Assembly (NCBI GenBank): GCA_052117325.1
Contig: JBQKJJ010000010.1
Strand: one strand, 5' to 3'
Length of the DNA stretch: 64,000 nucleotides
Source of the DNA: CAG-964 sp902789345
GTDB lineage: Bacteria; Bacillota; Clostridia; Oscillospirales; Acutalibacteraceae
A program made the position numbers and the translations under genes. This document shows positions 33,454 through 43,208 of this stretch, one piece after another. Within the stretch, counting starts at the first letter, position 1. The number at the start of each line of letters is the position of its first letter. The notes beneath the pieces were generated by a model. That model worked only from the letters and a program-made list of their open reading frames with translations, was not told the origin of the DNA and did no database searches.

Positions 33454-34862
33454 GATACGAGCTTGTTGCAGGACTTGAAACTCATGTAGAGCTAAGTACA
33501 AAAACTAAGATTTTCTGTGGCTGTACCACAGAATTTGGCGGAAGCCCTAATACACACTGCTGTCCGATATGTATAGGCTTGCCGGGCACCCTGCCAAAGC
33601 TGAACAAAGAGGTTGTTCGCTACGCTATAAGGGCCGGACTGGCTACAAACTGCGAAATTTCAAGAATTTCAAAAATGGACAGAAAGAACTACTGCTATCC
33701 TGACTTGTCAAAGGCTTACCAAATTTCACAGTATGACAAGCCGCTGTGTAAAAACGGATATATAGAGCTTAGCAACGGCAGAAGAATAAGACTTAACCGT
33801 ATTCACATTGAAGAGGACGCAGGTAAGCTTATTCACCAAAAGGGCGATACCTATGTTGACTATAACCGTGGCGGCGTGCCTCTTATTGAGATTGTTACCG
33901 AGCCTGATTTCCGCTCTGTAGACGAGGTAAGAGAGTATGTGGAAAAGCTGCAGCTTATTATGCGCTATATAGGTGTTTCTGACTGTAAAATGCAGGAAGG
34001 CTCTATGAGATGCGATGTTAATATTTCTGTTCGTCCTGAAGGTCAAAAGGAATTTGGCACCAGAACAGAAATTAAAAATATGAACTCAATAGCATTTATG
34101 GCAAAGGCTATTGAATATGAGCAGGAAAGACAGATTGATATTATCGAAAGCGGCGGAAGCGTTCAGCAGGAAACACTGCGTTATGACGATGTAACAAATA
34201 CAACATCAAGTATGCGCGGCAAAGAGGACGCTAACGACTACCGTTATTTCCGTGACCCTGACCTTGTTACAATAAATGTAACCGACCAAGAGGTAGAGGA
34301 GCTGGAAGCAACTATTCCTGAACTGCCTGACGAAAAGCTAGAGCGATATGTTGAAAAGCTGGGTATTCCTGAGGCAGACGCACAGCTGCTTGTAAAGTAC
34401 AGAAGGGTTGCAGAGTATTTTGAAAAGGCAAGCGAGGGCACAGCAAACCCACGGACAGCGGCAAACTTTATTATAGGACAAATTTTCAGAACTATTGAAA
34501 ATGAGTCTGCAAAGGAAGAGTTTGACATACCTGTTTCGGCTGAAAGCCTAAGAGAGCTTATTCAACTGCTTGACAGCAAGAAAATAAGAATGAACCTTGC
34601 AAAGTCCACTCTTGATAAAATGCTTGAAACAGGCAAAAAGGTTGCAGATCTTATTTCCGAAAAGGATATGGGCGGACTGGACGAAGAGGCAACCAAAAAG
34701 CTTTGTCAAGAGGCAGTAGATGCTAACCCTAATGCTGTTGCCGACTATAAGGGCGGCAAAGAAAAGGCTATAAAGGCTATAGTGGGCTATGTAATGAAAA
34801 ATAGCCGTGGCAAGGCAGACGCTATGAAAGCAGAGGAAATAATTAAGCAGATTATTCATTAA
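33450..34862 (+). CDS. gatB: Aspartyl/glutamyl-tRNA amidotransferase subunit B
   Basis: The 470-residue subunit phosphorylates the mischarged Asp or Glu and transfers ammonia to it. ETHVELSTKTKIFCGC and HCCPICIGLPG near the N-terminus carry the zinc cysteines. KNYCYPDLSKAYQISQYD and the kinase-type core follow, then the C-terminal helical and YqeY-like tRNA-binding domains (about 300-470). Translation is coupled to gatA through an ATGA overlap. The gene ends 54 bases before the Asn/Gln-rich membrane protein. Confidence 0.95.
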   Translation: MRYELVAGLETHVELSTKTKIFCGCTTEFGGSPNTHCCPICIGLPGTLPKLNKEVVRYAIRAGLATNCEISRISKMDRKNYCYPDLSKAYQISQYDKPLCKNGYIELSNGRRIRLNRIHIEEDAGKLIHQKGDTYVDYNRGGVPLIEIVTEPDFRSVDEVREYVEKLQLIMRYIGVSDCKMQEGSMRCDVNISVRPEGQKEFGTRTEIKNMNSIAFMAKAIEYEQERQIDIIESGGSVQQETLRYDDVTNTTSSMRGKEDANDYRYFRDPDLVTINVTDQEVEELEATIPELPDEKLERYVEKLGIPEADAQLLVKYRRVAEYFEKASEGTANPRTAANFIIGQIFRTIENESAKEEFDIPVSAESLRELIQLLDSKKIRMNLAKSTLDKMLETGKKVADLISEKDMGGLDEEATKKLCQEAVDANPNAVADYKGGKEKAIKAIVGYVMKNSRGKADAMKAEEIIKQIIH

Positions 34863-34916
34863 TTTGCTTAATTTATGGCTATATATTGCACTTATATTTA
34901 TTGGAGGAGAAATTAT

Positions 34917-35732
34917 ATGAACAACCAGCAGAACAACCAGTATCAGCAGCCAAACGGCCAGCAGAACTACAACCAGTATCAGCAGCCGAACGGTCAGCAA
35001 AACTACAACCAGTACCAGCAGCCAAACGGTCAGCAGAACTACAACCAGTACCAACAGCCAAACGGCAACAATGGCGGCGGATTTATAGATCAGATAAAGA
35101 ATTTTATTCTTAACACACCAAAGTGTAAAGATCAGATCAGCCCACAAGATATTGCCGACAACAAGACACTTTCTATTTTTGCATACTTTGGTTTGTTGTT
35201 CCTTATTCCTTGGCTGGCTTGTAAAAATTCCAGATTCGCACGCTTCCATGCTAACCAGGGTTTGCTTTACTTCCTGTTTGCCATTGCAGCTTCTATTGCT
35301 GTCAGTATTGTAACTTTCATCTTTGGCTTTATACCTATTCTTGGTGTAATAGTAAATGTAATAATGTGGCTGGTATATTATGTAGCATCAATAGGTTATC
35401 TTGTACTTGGTATTTACAATGTTGTAAAGGGCAGAGCAAACGAGCTCCCTATTATAGGTAAATTCAGAATTATTAAAACAGTAGAATTTGCTCCTAATAT
35501 GAACAACGGCGTTAATAATATGAATAACATGAACAATATGAACAATATGAACAATATGAATAACGGTGGCCCTGTTAACAATGTTCAGAACAATATGAAC
35601 AACGGCTACAACAATATGAATAACGGTGCTCCTGTTAACAATGCTCAGAACAATATGAACAATGAGTACAACAATATGAATAACGGCGTTCAGAATAACA
35701 ACAATATCAATAACAACGGTACAATGCAGTAA
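34917..35732 (+). CDS. Membrane protein (DUF4870/Tic20-like) with Asn/Gln-rich tails
   Basis: The 271-residue protein has three parts. Residues 7-54 are four tandem 12-residue repeats of NQYQQPNGQQNY. Residues about 85-185 form a three- to four-helix membrane domain like DUF4870 (LSIFAYFGLLFLIPW, RFHANQGLLYF), ending in a short basic stretch. Residues about 195-271 are an Asn/Met-rich tail with N-N-M repeats. Both tails are probably cytoplasmic, as the family core is a small membrane bundle. Function is unknown. GGAGGAG precedes ATG 34917. It follows gatB and ends at a terminator, so it may ride on the aspS-gat transcript. Confidence 0.75.
   Translation: MNNQQNNQYQQPNGQQNYNQYQQPNGQQNYNQYQQPNGQQNYNQYQQPNGNNGGGFIDQIKNFILNTPKCKDQISPQDIADNKTLSIFAYFGLLFLIPWLACKNSRFARFHANQGLLYFLFAIAASIAVSIVTFIFGFIPILGVIVNVIMWLVYYVASIGYLVLGIYNVVKGRANELPIIGKFRIIKTVEFAPNMNNGVNNMNNMNNMNNMNNMNNGGPVNNVQNNMNNGYNNMNNGAPVNNAQNNMNNEYNNMNNGVQNNNNINNNGTMQ
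34935..35078 (+). repeat. 36-bp tandem repeat, four units
   Basis: Units at 34935, 34971, 35007 and 35043 encode the NQYQQPNGQQNY repeat and differ by only a few synonymous bases. The last unit diverges at its end. Confidence 0.85.
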
Positions 35733-35751
35733 GCTTTGCGTAGTACATACC

Positions 35752-35785
35752 GAGGATACCCTCTTTTGGGGTGTCCTCTTTTTTT
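35752..35785 (+). terminator. Terminator after the Asn/Gln-rich membrane protein
   Basis: Stem GAGGATACCC with GGGGTGTCCTC (35752-35761 and 35768-35778), followed by seven T residues. Confidence 0.88.
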
Positions 35786-36113
35786 GCCTTTTGCAAAAAT
35801 ACCTTATAAAATCCTAAATAAAGACAGCCCTGCAAAGGGTATTGCCAGCCTGTTTGAAAACTGCCTAAAGGGCTATAGAAAAGAAATTAAAATTTTTGCT
35901 TTTATTTTTTTATAATATAGATTATAATATAGTTTGATATTTATTTTAAAATGGAGTATTATGGCTAATGATAAGTGTAAAATAGGGAATTAAGGCAATT
36001 TATGGTCAATAGAAACTGTGGCAGTGTATTAAAAATTTAATTAAATAAATTATTGCCGTTTAAATGCAAATACTTTGTTTTAGGTTGATTTAGTGTATAA
36101 GGAGGGAAAGCAG
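35786..36113. other. AT-rich intergenic region upstream of radC
   Basis: No gene is supported. Two overlapping TATAAT-type boxes (35911 and 35923) in a very AT-rich stretch probably contain the radC-uvrB promoter, but no good -35 box can be assigned. Confidence 0.4.
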
Positions 36114-36800
36114 TTGAACGATAATCCGCACAGCGGCCACAGAAACAGGCTAAGGAAAAAATTTATTGATAACGGACTTGACGGTATGGAAAACCACGAA
36201 GCTCTTGAGCTTATGCTGTACTATGCCATTCCCCGAAAGGATACTAATCCTGTTGCACATATGCTGATTGACAGCTTCGGCTCTATATCAGCCGTGTTTG
36301 ACGCACCTATTGACAAGCTGAAAGAAGTGGGGTTAAGCGAAAACTGTGCAATATATATTAAGCTTATTCCTGAAATTTGCCGTATGTATATGGAGGATAA
36401 ACACAATAATAAGGATAAAATAATTGATATAGATAATATTGGTGAGAGGATAAAGCACAAGTTTGTAGGCAGAGAGTACGAGACGGTTGTGCTGTTGCTG
36501 CTTGACAGCAAGTACAAAGAGGTTTTTTGCGGAGTAGTAAGCAAAGGCTCTGTTTCGGCTTGTGAGGTTTATGTGCGTAAAATTATAGAAATGGCAGTGC
36601 TGTATAATGCAAAATTTGCCGTTTTGTCACACAACCACCCAAGCGGTCTTGCATTGCCCTCTAATGACGACATTAAAACCACAGAAAAGGTGTATAGGGC
36701 ACTGCGGCTTATAGATGTTGTGCTGATTGACCATATTATCGTTGCTGATGATGATTATGTTTCCTTAAAGGATTCGGGATTTATGGACGAAATGTATTAA
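36114..36800 (+). CDS. radC: RadC-family JAB-domain protein
   Basis: The 228-residue protein has the N-terminal helix-hairpin-helix region (about 1-80, GHRNRLRKKFIDNG and ALELMLYYAIPRKD). The C-terminal JAB/MPN domain (about 105-228) carries the metal motif HNHPSGLALPSNDD. RadC proteins are widespread; a repair role is disputed and the chemistry unproven. I use TTG 36114 because GGAGGG lies 7 bases upstream, whereas the in-frame GTG at 36093 has no such site. uvrB begins 18 bases after the stop. Confidence 0.88.
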   Translation: MNDNPHSGHRNRLRKKFIDNGLDGMENHEALELMLYYAIPRKDTNPVAHMLIDSFGSISAVFDAPIDKLKEVGLSENCAIYIKLIPEICRMYMEDKHNNKDKIIDIDNIGERIKHKFVGREYETVVLLLLDSKYKEVFCGVVSKGSVSACEVYVRKIIEMAVLYNAKFAVLSHNHPSGLALPSNDDIKTTEKVYRALRLIDVVLIDHIIVADDDYVSLKDSGFMDEMY

Positions 36801-36818
36801 TTAATATTGGTGGTTATA

Positions 36819-38783
36819 ATGAATTTTAAATTACATTCACAATACAAGCCTACAGGCGACCAGCCACAGGCAATAGATGAAATATGCAAGTCAATAGAAG
36901 CCGGCAACAAGGAGCAAACCCTGCTTGGTGTAACAGGCTCGGGTAAAACCTTTACTATGGCCAATATAATAGCCAGGGAAAACAGACCTACGCTTGTGCT
37001 TGCCCACAACAAAACATTGGCGGCACAGCTGTGCAGTGAGTTTAAGGAGTTTTTCCCGGAAAATGCTGTAGAATATTTTGTATCTTATTACGATTACTAC
37101 CAGCCGGAGGCCTATGTTGCACAAACCGACACATATATTGAAAAGGACAGCTCTATAAATGATGAAATAGACAAGCTTCGGCACAGTGCAACCCTTGCAC
37201 TGTCGGAACGGCGAGATGTTATAATTGTTGCCAGTGTATCCTGTATATACAGCTTGGGTAACCCTATTGATTACCGCAATATGGTTATCTCTTTAAGACC
37301 GGGTATGGAAAAGTCCCGTGACGATTTACTGCGTAAGCTTGTAGAATTGCAGTATGAGCGAAACGATGTGAATTTTGTTCGTAATAAATTCAGAGTGCGT
37401 GGTGATGTTGTAGAGATTTACCCGGCAAACAGCGAGGGTAAAATAATCAGAGTAGAATATTTTGGCGATGAAATAGACAGAATAACCGAGATAAACGCTC
37501 TTACAGGCGAGCTTTACGGCGAGCTTAAGCACGCCGCTATATATCCGGCGTCACATTACATTGTTCCAAAGGATAAAATGTTTAAGGCTATAAAGGAGCT
37601 AGAGGCAGAGCTTGAGGAAAGAATAAAATTTTTTGAGGATAAAGGCAAGCTCCTTGAAGCACAGCGTATAGAACAGCGTACCCGCTATGATATTGAAATG
37701 CTGCAGGAAATCGGATTTTGTACCGGTATTGAAAATTACTCAAGGGTTTTGTCCGGCAGAGCGCCTGGCTCTTCGCCTTACACACTGCTTGACTATTTTC
37801 CAAAGGATTTTCTGTTGTTTGTGGACGAATCACATGTAACACTGCCACAGGTTAGGGGTATGTTTGCAGGCGATAGGGCAAGAAAAGAAAACCTTATTGA
37901 ATACGGCTTCAGACTTCCGTCTGCACTGGATAACAGACCGCTGAACTTTGATGAATTTTACGAAAGAATAAACCAGGCTGTGTTTGTCAGTGCTACTCCC
38001 GGCGACCTTGAACTTGAAAAGTCGGCTGTTGTGGCAGAGCAGGTTATACGCCCTACAGGACTGCTTGACCCTGAAATTTCTGTAAGACCTATAGACGGTC
38101 AAATGGACGATTTGGTGTCAGAAATAAATGTTCGTGTAGCTAAAAAAGAGCGTGTGCTTGTAACAACTCTTACCAAGAAAATGGCAGAAGACCTAACTAC
38201 CTACTTTGAAACAATGGGTATTAAGGTGCGCTATATGCACAGCGATGTTGACACCGTAGAGCGTATGAAAATTATTCGTGACCTGCGTTTAGGGGAGTTT
38301 GATGTGCTTGTGGGAATCAACCTTTTGCGTGAGGGACTTGATATACCGGAGGTTTCGTTGGTTGCAATTTTAGACGCCGACAAGGCAGGCTTTTTAAGAA
38401 GCGAGCGGTCACTGATACAAACTATAGGCAGAGCCGCCCGTAATGCAGAGGGAACGGTTATAATGTACGCCGACTCTGTAACGCCGCAGATGGAATACGC
38501 TATTAGGGAAACAGAGCGTAGGCGTTCTATACAAAACAGCTACAACCAAGAAAACGGAATTGTTCCAAAAACCATTACGAAAAAGGTTGCGGATATACTG
38601 GAGATTTCTTCTCATAATGATAAAGAGGTTTACGATAAAAAGGGCAAACGCCTAACAAAGGAAGAAAAACAGAAATTAATAGAATCACTAACAAAAGAAA
38701 TGAAAGCTGCCGCCAAGCTGTTGGAGTTTGAGCATGCGGCCTATTTGCGTGATAAAATAAATAAACTAAAAGGAAAGAAATAG
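36819..38783 (+). CDS. uvrB: Excinuclease ABC subunit B
   Basis: The 654-residue helicase-like subunit of nucleotide excision repair verifies damage and loads UvrC. GVTGSGKT is Walker A, VDESHVTLP the DEAD-type Walker B, and YYDYYQPEAYV begins the beta-hairpin that clamps DNA. IGRAARN is motif VI, and the C-terminal UVR domain (about 615-654) contacts UvrC. ATG 36819 is preferred over an upstream TTG. Only 8 bases separate it from the topoisomerase subunit gene. Confidence 0.96.
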   Translation: MNFKLHSQYKPTGDQPQAIDEICKSIEAGNKEQTLLGVTGSGKTFTMANIIARENRPTLVLAHNKTLAAQLCSEFKEFFPENAVEYFVSYYDYYQPEAYVAQTDTYIEKDSSINDEIDKLRHSATLALSERRDVIIVASVSCIYSLGNPIDYRNMVISLRPGMEKSRDDLLRKLVELQYERNDVNFVRNKFRVRGDVVEIYPANSEGKIIRVEYFGDEIDRITEINALTGELYGELKHAAIYPASHYIVPKDKMFKAIKELEAELEERIKFFEDKGKLLEAQRIEQRTRYDIEMLQEIGFCTGIENYSRVLSGRAPGSSPYTLLDYFPKDFLLFVDESHVTLPQVRGMFAGDRARKENLIEYGFRLPSALDNRPLNFDEFYERINQAVFVSATPGDLELEKSAVVAEQVIRPTGLLDPEISVRPIDGQMDDLVSEINVRVAKKERVLVTTLTKKMAEDLTTYFETMGIKVRYMHSDVDTVERMKIIRDLRLGEFDVLVGINLLREGLDIPEVSLVAILDADKAGFLRSERSLIQTIGRAARNAEGTVIMYADSVTPQMEYAIRETERRRSIQNSYNQENGIVPKTITKKVADILEISSHNDKEVYDKKGKRLTKEEKQKLIESLTKEMKAAAKLLEFEHAAYLRDKINKLKGKK

Positions 38784-38791
38784 GTGAAACA

Positions 38792-40780
38792 ATGGCAAAG
38801 AAAAAAACAACTCAGGAGTATGGCAATGACAGCATTACTATACTAAAGGGTGCAGACCGAGTTAGAAAAAGACCGGCTGTTATTTTTGGCTCTGACAGTA
38901 TAGAGGGCTGTCAGCACTCTATTTTTGAAATTTTGTCAAATTCAATAGACGAAGCACGAGAGGGCTACGGCAGTGAAATTGTTGTAACCCGGTACGAGGA
39001 TAATTCTGTGGAAATAGAGGACCACGGCAGAGGAATTCCCGTTGACTACAACGAAAACGAAGGCAGATACAACTGGGACTTAACCTTTTGCGAGCTGTAT
39101 GCCGGTGGTAAGTATAATAATTCCGAGGGCGAAAACTACGAGTATTCACTTGGCTTAAACGGACTGGGACTTTGTGCCACACAGTATGCCTCACAGTGGA
39201 TGGACGCGGAAATTAAGCGTGACGGCTTTAAGTACACTCTGCATTTTGAAAAGGGCGAAAACATAGGCGGACTTAAAAAAGAGCCTTACAAAAAGAAAGA
39301 CACAGGCACAAAAATCCGCTGGAGGCCCGACCTTGATGTTTTTACAGACATAAATGTTTCGGCAGAATATTTTGTTGAAATGATAAAAAGACAGGCTATT
39401 GTAAACGCAGGAGTAACCTTTATATTCCGCAACCAAAACGGCAAGGAGTTTGAAGAACAGCGTTTTAACTATGTAAACGGTATTACCGACCATGTACAGG
39501 AAATAGTGGGCGAAGACGGACTTACTGCAGTGCAAAGCTGGAGCGCCGAAAAAATGGCAAGAGATCGTCAGGACAAGCCGGAGTACAAAACAAAAATAAA
39601 CATAGCCTTTGCTTTTTCAAACCGTGTGTCGCTTACGGAATACTACCATAACTCCAGCTGGCTGGAATACGGCGGTGCTCCCGACAAGGCCGTAAGAAAC
39701 GCCTTTAAGTACAACATAAACCAGTATTTAAAAACAAATAACAAGTATAATAAAAACGAAAGCCAAATAAAAGACGAAGACGTGCTTGACTGTCTTGTTG
39801 TAGTGGTTTCTTCATTTTCAAGCGTTACTTCTTACGAAAACCAAACCAAAAAAGCTATTAACAACAAGGGTATTCAGGAGGCTATGGTGGATATGTTCCG
39901 CCACAATCTTGAAATATACTTTATAGAAAATCCTCTTGACGCCGAAAAAATAGCAAACCAGGTGCTTATTAATAAGCGAAGCCGTGAAAATGCCGAAAAA
40001 ACCAGGGCAAACCTAAAGAAAAAGCTTACCAGTACAATGGATATGACCAACCGTGTAGCTAAGTTTGTAGACTGCAGAAGCAAAGACAACAGCGAAAGGG
40101 AAATATTCATAGTAGAGGGTGACTCGGCGCTTGGCGCCTGTAAGCAGGCACGAAACCCGGACTTTCAGGCTATTATGCCTATTAGGGGTAAAATACTTAA
40201 CTGCCTAAAGGCGGACTATAACAAAATATTTAAAAGCGAAATTATTACAGACTTAATGAAGGTTTTGGGCTGTGGCGTACAGGTAAGCTCAAAGGCAAAC
40301 AAGGACCTTGCTAATTTTGATATAAATTTACTTAGATGGAACAAGGTTATTATTTGTACCGATGCCGATGTGGACGGCTTCCAAATTCGCACGCTTTTGC
40401 TTACAATGATTTACCGCCTAACTCCGGACCTTATTGAGGCAGGAAAGGTGTTTATTGCAGAATCTCCTCTTTATGAAATTACCACAAAGAAGAATGTTTA
40501 TTTTGCATACACCGAAAAGGAAAAGGAAAAATTTATAAATGAAATAGGCAGCGAAAAGTTTACTATTCAGCGTTCAAAAGGACTTGGTGAAAACGAGCCG
40601 GATATGATGAACCTTACCACTATGAACCCGGCTACACGCCGGCTTATAGAGGTTCTGCCTGATGACGCAGAGCGTACATCTCAAATGTTTGACATTCTGC
40701 TGGGTGACAATCTGTCCGGCAGAAAGCAGTATATTGTTGACCACGGCGCAGAGTATACCGATTCCCTTGACCTTTCGTAA
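38792..40780 (+). CDS. parE: Type IIA topoisomerase subunit B (ParE-like, divergent)
   Basis: The 662-residue ATPase subunit has a GHKL domain (NSIDEAREG, DHGRGIP, GLNGLGLCATQ), a transducer region, and a Toprim domain with E442-G-D-S-A and D524-A-D-V-D-G, the metal-binding acidic residues. It is clearly more distant from textbook GyrB/ParE: the usual VGGLHGVG glycine loop is replaced by LGLNGLGL. With the following gene it would form a heterotetramer that decatenates DNA. Whether it is called ParE or a second gyrase cannot be settled here. Confidence 0.85.
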   Translation: MAKKKTTQEYGNDSITILKGADRVRKRPAVIFGSDSIEGCQHSIFEILSNSIDEAREGYGSEIVVTRYEDNSVEIEDHGRGIPVDYNENEGRYNWDLTFCELYAGGKYNNSEGENYEYSLGLNGLGLCATQYASQWMDAEIKRDGFKYTLHFEKGENIGGLKKEPYKKKDTGTKIRWRPDLDVFTDINVSAEYFVEMIKRQAIVNAGVTFIFRNQNGKEFEEQRFNYVNGITDHVQEIVGEDGLTAVQSWSAEKMARDRQDKPEYKTKINIAFAFSNRVSLTEYYHNSSWLEYGGAPDKAVRNAFKYNINQYLKTNNKYNKNESQIKDEDVLDCLVVVVSSFSSVTSYENQTKKAINNKGIQEAMVDMFRHNLEIYFIENPLDAEKIANQVLINKRSRENAEKTRANLKKKLTSTMDMTNRVAKFVDCRSKDNSEREIFIVEGDSALGACKQARNPDFQAIMPIRGKILNCLKADYNKIFKSEIITDLMKVLGCGVQVSSKANKDLANFDINLLRWNKVIICTDADVDGFQIRTLLLTMIYRLTPDLIEAGKVFIAESPLYEITTKKNVYFAYTEKEKEKFINEIGSEKFTIQRSKGLGENEPDMMNLTTMNPATRRLIEVLPDDAERTSQMFDILLGDNLSGRKQYIVDHGAEYTDSLDLS

Positions 40781-40854
40781 TGGGCAAGGGTTAAGCCTAA
40801 AAAGTATAAAACAGATAGTATAAATTTTAATGTATTTGAAAGGCGGTGTTTATT

Positions 40855-43092
40855 ATGCCACCAAAAAAGAGAAGACCAAAAGAAACCGCACCGGTTGCCA
40901 TTAAGGGTGTTATAGACGGTGCCGGAGAGGTGGTACAGCAGAAAATAGCCACCACAATAGAAGAAAACTATATGCCATACGCAATGAGCGTTATATTAAG
41001 CCGTGCTATTCCTGAAATTGACGGTTTTAAGCCCAGCCACAGAAAGCTGCTTTACACTATGTATAAAATGGGTTTGCTGACAGGCGGCAGAACAAAATCA
41101 GCCAATATTGTAGGTCAGACCATGCGCCTTAACCCACACGGTGACAGCGCTATATATGACACCATGGTGCGTTTAAGCCGTGGCTACGAGGCTTTGCTGC
41201 ACCCGTATATTGACTCTAAGGGTAACTTCGGTAAATTTTACAGCCGAGATATGGCATGGGCGGCCTCAAGATACACAGAGGCGAAGCTGGACCCAATATG
41301 CAGTGAGCTGTTTAAGGATATAGACAGGGACACTGTTGATTTTGTTGATAACTATGACAATACTATGAAAGAGCCTACCTTGCTTCCGGCTACATACCCG
41401 TCGGTGCTTGTAAATGCAAACACAGGTATAGCTGTAGGTATGGCAAGCAACATTTGCTCGTTTAACCTAAAGGAAATTTGCGACACTACCATTGCGCTGA
41501 TGAAGAACGCTGACCACGATATTTCGTCAACTCTGCCAGCGCCGGATTTTTCGGGCGGTGGTCAGATTATTTATGACAAAAAGGTATTTGACGAGATATA
41601 CAAAACAGGCAGAGGAAGCTTTAAAATGCGCTCAAAGTATTCCTATGACAAGTCTGCAAACTGCTTGGATATTACCGGAATACCACAGTCTACAACGAGT
41701 GAGGCAATAATAGAAAAGGTTATTCAGCTTGTAAAGGCAGGAAAGCTAAAGGAAATTGCCGATATTCGTGACGAAACAGGCTTAGACGGCTTGAAAATCA
41801 CCATAGACCTAAAAAGAGGAACAGACCCTGACAAGCTAATGCTAAAGCTGTACAAAATGACGCCTCTTGAGGACAGCTTCAGCTGTAACTTTAATGTGCT
41901 TATAGGCGGTGTGCCTAGGGTACTGGGCATAAAAGAGCTTTTAGACGAGTGGATAGCCTTTAGAGTAGAATGTGTTCGCCGCAGAACATATTTTGACCTT
42001 AACAAGAAAAAGGACAAGCTGCATTTGCTAAAGGGCTTGCAGGCTATTTTGCTTGACATTGACAAGGCTATTAAAATTGTCAGAGAAACCCCGGAGGAAA
42101 GCCAGGTAGTGCCAAACCTAATGGCAGGCTTTGGCATTGACGAGGTACAGGCCGAGTATGTGGCAGAAATTAAACTGCGACACCTAAACAGAGAGTACAT
42201 TTTAAAGCGTACCGAGGAAATAGAAAATCTTGAAAAGGAAATTGCGGAGCTTGAAAGTGTACTTGCAAGCAAGGCGAAAATTAAAAAGATAATTGAAAAG
42301 GAGCTTGCAGAGGTTGGCAAAAAGTTTGGTCAGCCACGAAAGAGCATACTTATATACGCCGATGAAATTCAGGTAGCCGAGGAAGAAGAGGAAACTCCGG
42401 ACTTTAATGTAAATATCTTCTATACTCAAGAGGGCTACTTTAAGAAAATTTTACCACAGTCCCTTCGTATGAGCAGTGAGCAAAAACTAAAAGAGGGTGA
42501 CAGCGTTGCATACAGCAACGAATGTTCAAACAATGACGAGCTGTTGTTCTTTACAGACAAGGCACAGGTTTACAAAACAAAGGTAAACGAGTTTAAAGAA
42601 ACAAAGGCAAGCGCCTTTGGCGACTATGTGCCGGCTAAGCTGAATATGGACGAAAGCGAAAAATCGCTTTATGTGGTAGACACCAAGGACTACAAGGGCT
42701 ATATGATATTTGCCTTTGAAAACGGTAAAATTGCAAAGGTTCCTCTTTCAGCTTACGAAACAAAAACTAACCGTAAGAAGCTGACAGGTGCTTACAGCGA
42801 CAAGTCACCTGTAGCGGACATTATATATATTAAAGAGGACTGCGATATTATGCTGACCTCCAGCCAGGGCAGGGTACTGCTGTTTAATACAGGTGCTATT
42901 GCCGAAAAGGCTTCCAGGTCAACTATAGGCGTAAATGTTCTTACACTGAAAAAGGGACACAGACTTATTTCTGCCAAGCTGTACAACGAGGGCGACTTAG
43001 CAAAGCCAAGCCGATACCGCACAAAAACCCTGCCGGCCGTAGGCTCTACCCTAAGTGCAGAGGATAAGGCGGAGCAGTTAAGTCTTTTGTAA
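40855..43092 (+). CDS. parC: Type IIA topoisomerase subunit A (ParC-like, divergent)
   Basis: The 745-residue subunit has YMPYAMSVILSRAIPEIDGF at the start of the winged-helix region. The catalytic Y140 (in ASRYTEAKL) forms the DNA phosphotyrosine link. A coiled-coil segment (about 445-490) and a C-terminal beta-pinwheel domain (about 515-735) complete the protein; no GyrA-box is evident, which favours decatenase over supercoiling activity. AAAGGCGG precedes ATG 40855. Its partner ends 74 bases upstream. Confidence 0.85.
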   Translation: MPPKKRRPKETAPVAIKGVIDGAGEVVQQKIATTIEENYMPYAMSVILSRAIPEIDGFKPSHRKLLYTMYKMGLLTGGRTKSANIVGQTMRLNPHGDSAIYDTMVRLSRGYEALLHPYIDSKGNFGKFYSRDMAWAASRYTEAKLDPICSELFKDIDRDTVDFVDNYDNTMKEPTLLPATYPSVLVNANTGIAVGMASNICSFNLKEICDTTIALMKNADHDISSTLPAPDFSGGGQIIYDKKVFDEIYKTGRGSFKMRSKYSYDKSANCLDITGIPQSTTSEAIIEKVIQLVKAGKLKEIADIRDETGLDGLKITIDLKRGTDPDKLMLKLYKMTPLEDSFSCNFNVLIGGVPRVLGIKELLDEWIAFRVECVRRRTYFDLNKKKDKLHLLKGLQAILLDIDKAIKIVRETPEESQVVPNLMAGFGIDEVQAEYVAEIKLRHLNREYILKRTEEIENLEKEIAELESVLASKAKIKKIIEKELAEVGKKFGQPRKSILIYADEIQVAEEEEETPDFNVNIFYTQEGYFKKILPQSLRMSSEQKLKEGDSVAYSNECSNNDELLFFTDKAQVYKTKVNEFKETKASAFGDYVPAKLNMDESEKSLYVVDTKDYKGYMIFAFENGKIAKVPLSAYETKTNRKKLTGAYSDKSPVADIIYIKEDCDIMLTSSQGRVLLFNTGAIAEKASRSTIGVNVLTLKKGHRLISAKLYNEGDLAKPSRYRTKTLPAVGSTLSAEDKAEQLSLL

Positions 43093-43208
43093 GAAAATTT
43101 TGAAGTAAAAATTAATAATATTACTTGAAAATACAGTTTTTATGTGGTATCATAAAAGCTGAATGAATAGTTAAAGTGGCATATTATTACGAAAGGACGA
43201 GGACGGAT

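Noticed and set aside
34548..35249. 233-codon minus-strand open frame over gatB and the Asn/Gln-rich gene
   Set aside because: Its hydrophobic L-V-V-V repeats are the antisense reading of the 36-bp repeat; both plus-strand genes are secure.
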